A stretch of DNA of 64,000 bases from Heloderma charlesbogerti (taxonomy: Eukaryota; Chordata; Lepidosauria; Squamata; Helodermatidae). The stretch covers positions 6,627,501-6,691,500 of the forward strand of contig JANEZZ010003061.1 of assembly GCA_026122225.1 (NCBI GenBank). Direction: 5' to 3'. The translations under genes were made by a program, and so were the position numbers. Below the pieces are notes generated by a model, which saw only the letters and a program-made list of their open reading frames with translations, made no database searches and was not told where the DNA came from. Below are positions 62,930-64,000 of this stretch, piece by piece (position 1 is the first letter of the stretch; every line of letters starts with the position of its first letter).

Positions 62930-64000
62930 GTTGTTGTTGTTGTTGTTGTTCAGTCGTTCAGTCGTGTCCGACTCTTCGTGACCCCATGGACCATAGCACG
63001 CCAGGCCTTCCTGTCCTGCGCTCTCTCCCGGAGTGTGCTCAAGTTCATATTCATTGCATTCGTGATGCTATCTAGCCATCTCATCCTCTGCCGTCCTCTT
63101 CTCCTTTTGCCTTCAGTCTTTCCCAGCATCAGGGTCTTTTCCAGGGAGTTTTCTCTTCGCATTACGTGGCCAAAATATTGGAGCTTCAGCTTCATTATCT
63201 GTCCTTCCAATGAGCACTCAGGGTTGATTTCCTTTAGGATTGACTGATTTGACCTCCTTGCAGTCCAGGGGACTCGTAAGAGTCTTCTCCAGCACCACAG
63301 TTCGAAAGCATCAATTCTTCGGCGCTCAGCCTTCCTTATAGTCCAGCTCTCACAGCCATACATTACTACTGGGAAAACCATAGCTTTGATTAGACGGACC
63401 TTTGTCGGCAAGGTGATGTCTCTGCTTCTTACTATGCTGTCTAGGTTGGCCATAGCTTTCCTCCCAAGGAGCAAGCGTCTTTTAATTTCATGGCTACAGT
63501 CACCGTCTGCGGTGATCTTGGAGCCCAAGAAAGTAAAATCTGTCACTGCTTCCATTTCTTCCCCTTCTATATGCCAGGAAGTGATGGGGCCAGATGCCAT
63601 GATCTTCGTTTTTTTAATGTTGAGTTTCAAACCAGCTTTTGCACTCTCCTCTTTCACCTTCAACAAGAGGCTCTTTAGATCCTCTTCGCTTTCTGCCATT
63701 AGGGTGGTATTGTCTGCATATCTGTGGTTGTTGATAATTCTCCCAGCAATCTTAATTCCGACCTCTGATTCATCCAACCCGGCATTTCTCATGATGTACT
63801 CTGCATATAAGTTAAATAAGCAGGGTGACAATATGCAGCCTTGTCGTACTCCTTTCCCAATTTTGAACCAATCGGTTGTTCCATGTCTGGTTCTTACTGT
63901 TGCTTCTTGACCCTCGTACAGGTTTCTCAGGAGACAGGTAAGGTGGTCTGGTACTCCCATCACTTTAAGAATTTGCCACAGTTTGTTGTGATCCACACAA
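62930..64000 (-). mobile_element. BovB LINE, youngest copy, continues past the window edge
   Basis: (TTG)n tail at 62930-62950, then a minus ORF open without a stop from 63996 to 62950 (348 codons, more outside the window). RT blocks include GKGVRQGCILSPCLFNLYAEYIM, then YADN at about 63709-63720 where active enzymes have YADD, LGSKITADGDCSHEI, YGCESWTIRKAERRR and the tail MVHGVTKSRTRLND. The aspartate-to-asparagine change would be expected to kill catalysis, so the open frame reflects youth and not activity. The long plus frames here are antisense shadows. Confidence 0.93.

Noticed and set aside
63386..63910. 174-codon plus ORF rich in serine and leucine
   Set aside because: Exact antisense of the BovB RT frame.

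Overview
The window looks like ordinary accessory DNA from a reptile genome, most likely a lepidosaur (lizard, snake or tuatara). The grounds are BovB/RTE LINEs, many L2 and CR1 LINE fragments, a Ty3/gypsy retrotransposon, tRNA- and 5S-derived SINEs and very many hAT and Harbinger MITEs, with no bacterial-style gene packing. Species cannot be told from this sequence. Almost every long open frame is transposon-derived or a shadow of a repeat.

Host gene content is thin. A CpG island at about 7.8-9.1 kb holds one credible first coding exon (8699-8774, plus strand) that ends at a strong splice donor. If that is right, everything to the right is probably intron. Two weak candidate exons are noted (51.3 kb minus, 57.6 kb plus). 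I could not name the gene.

Layout: 0-7.3 kb is a nested mess of L2, a gypsy element with its 5' LTR, and two palindromic elements; 7.3-9.5 kb promoter and exon 1; 9.5-23 kb MITEs, SINEs, a solo gypsy LTR (11.8-12.35 kb), L2 and CR1; 23.6-27.8 kb a nearly full-length decayed BovB interrupted by a palindromic element; 28-38 kb MITEs, L2 and a BovB end; 38-50.9 kb stacked CR1-like LINEs, hAT elements nested in them, L2 and a BovB end; 51-59 kb a possible exon, a 22-bp minisatellite inside a hAT element, more MITEs and a possible LTR; 59-64 kb LINE ends and a young BovB copy running off the right edge.

The most unusual object is a family of nested-palindrome elements, five copies in this window (1-333, 4211-4850, 24598-25576, 38562-39185, 46346-46891). 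Their ends start TAGGGATG, and one copy has a perfect 8-bp target duplication (a second has 7 of 8), which points to hAT transposition. The core is a hierarchy of hairpins built on GATAGGCTACGTAA. Each side of the core carries a T-rich tract, a GC-rich exon-like block and an AGGTAAG-type splice donor pointing outward. All seven intact arms keep the donor. That suggests a mobile element carrying two divergent exon cassettes, which I do not recognise as a described system.
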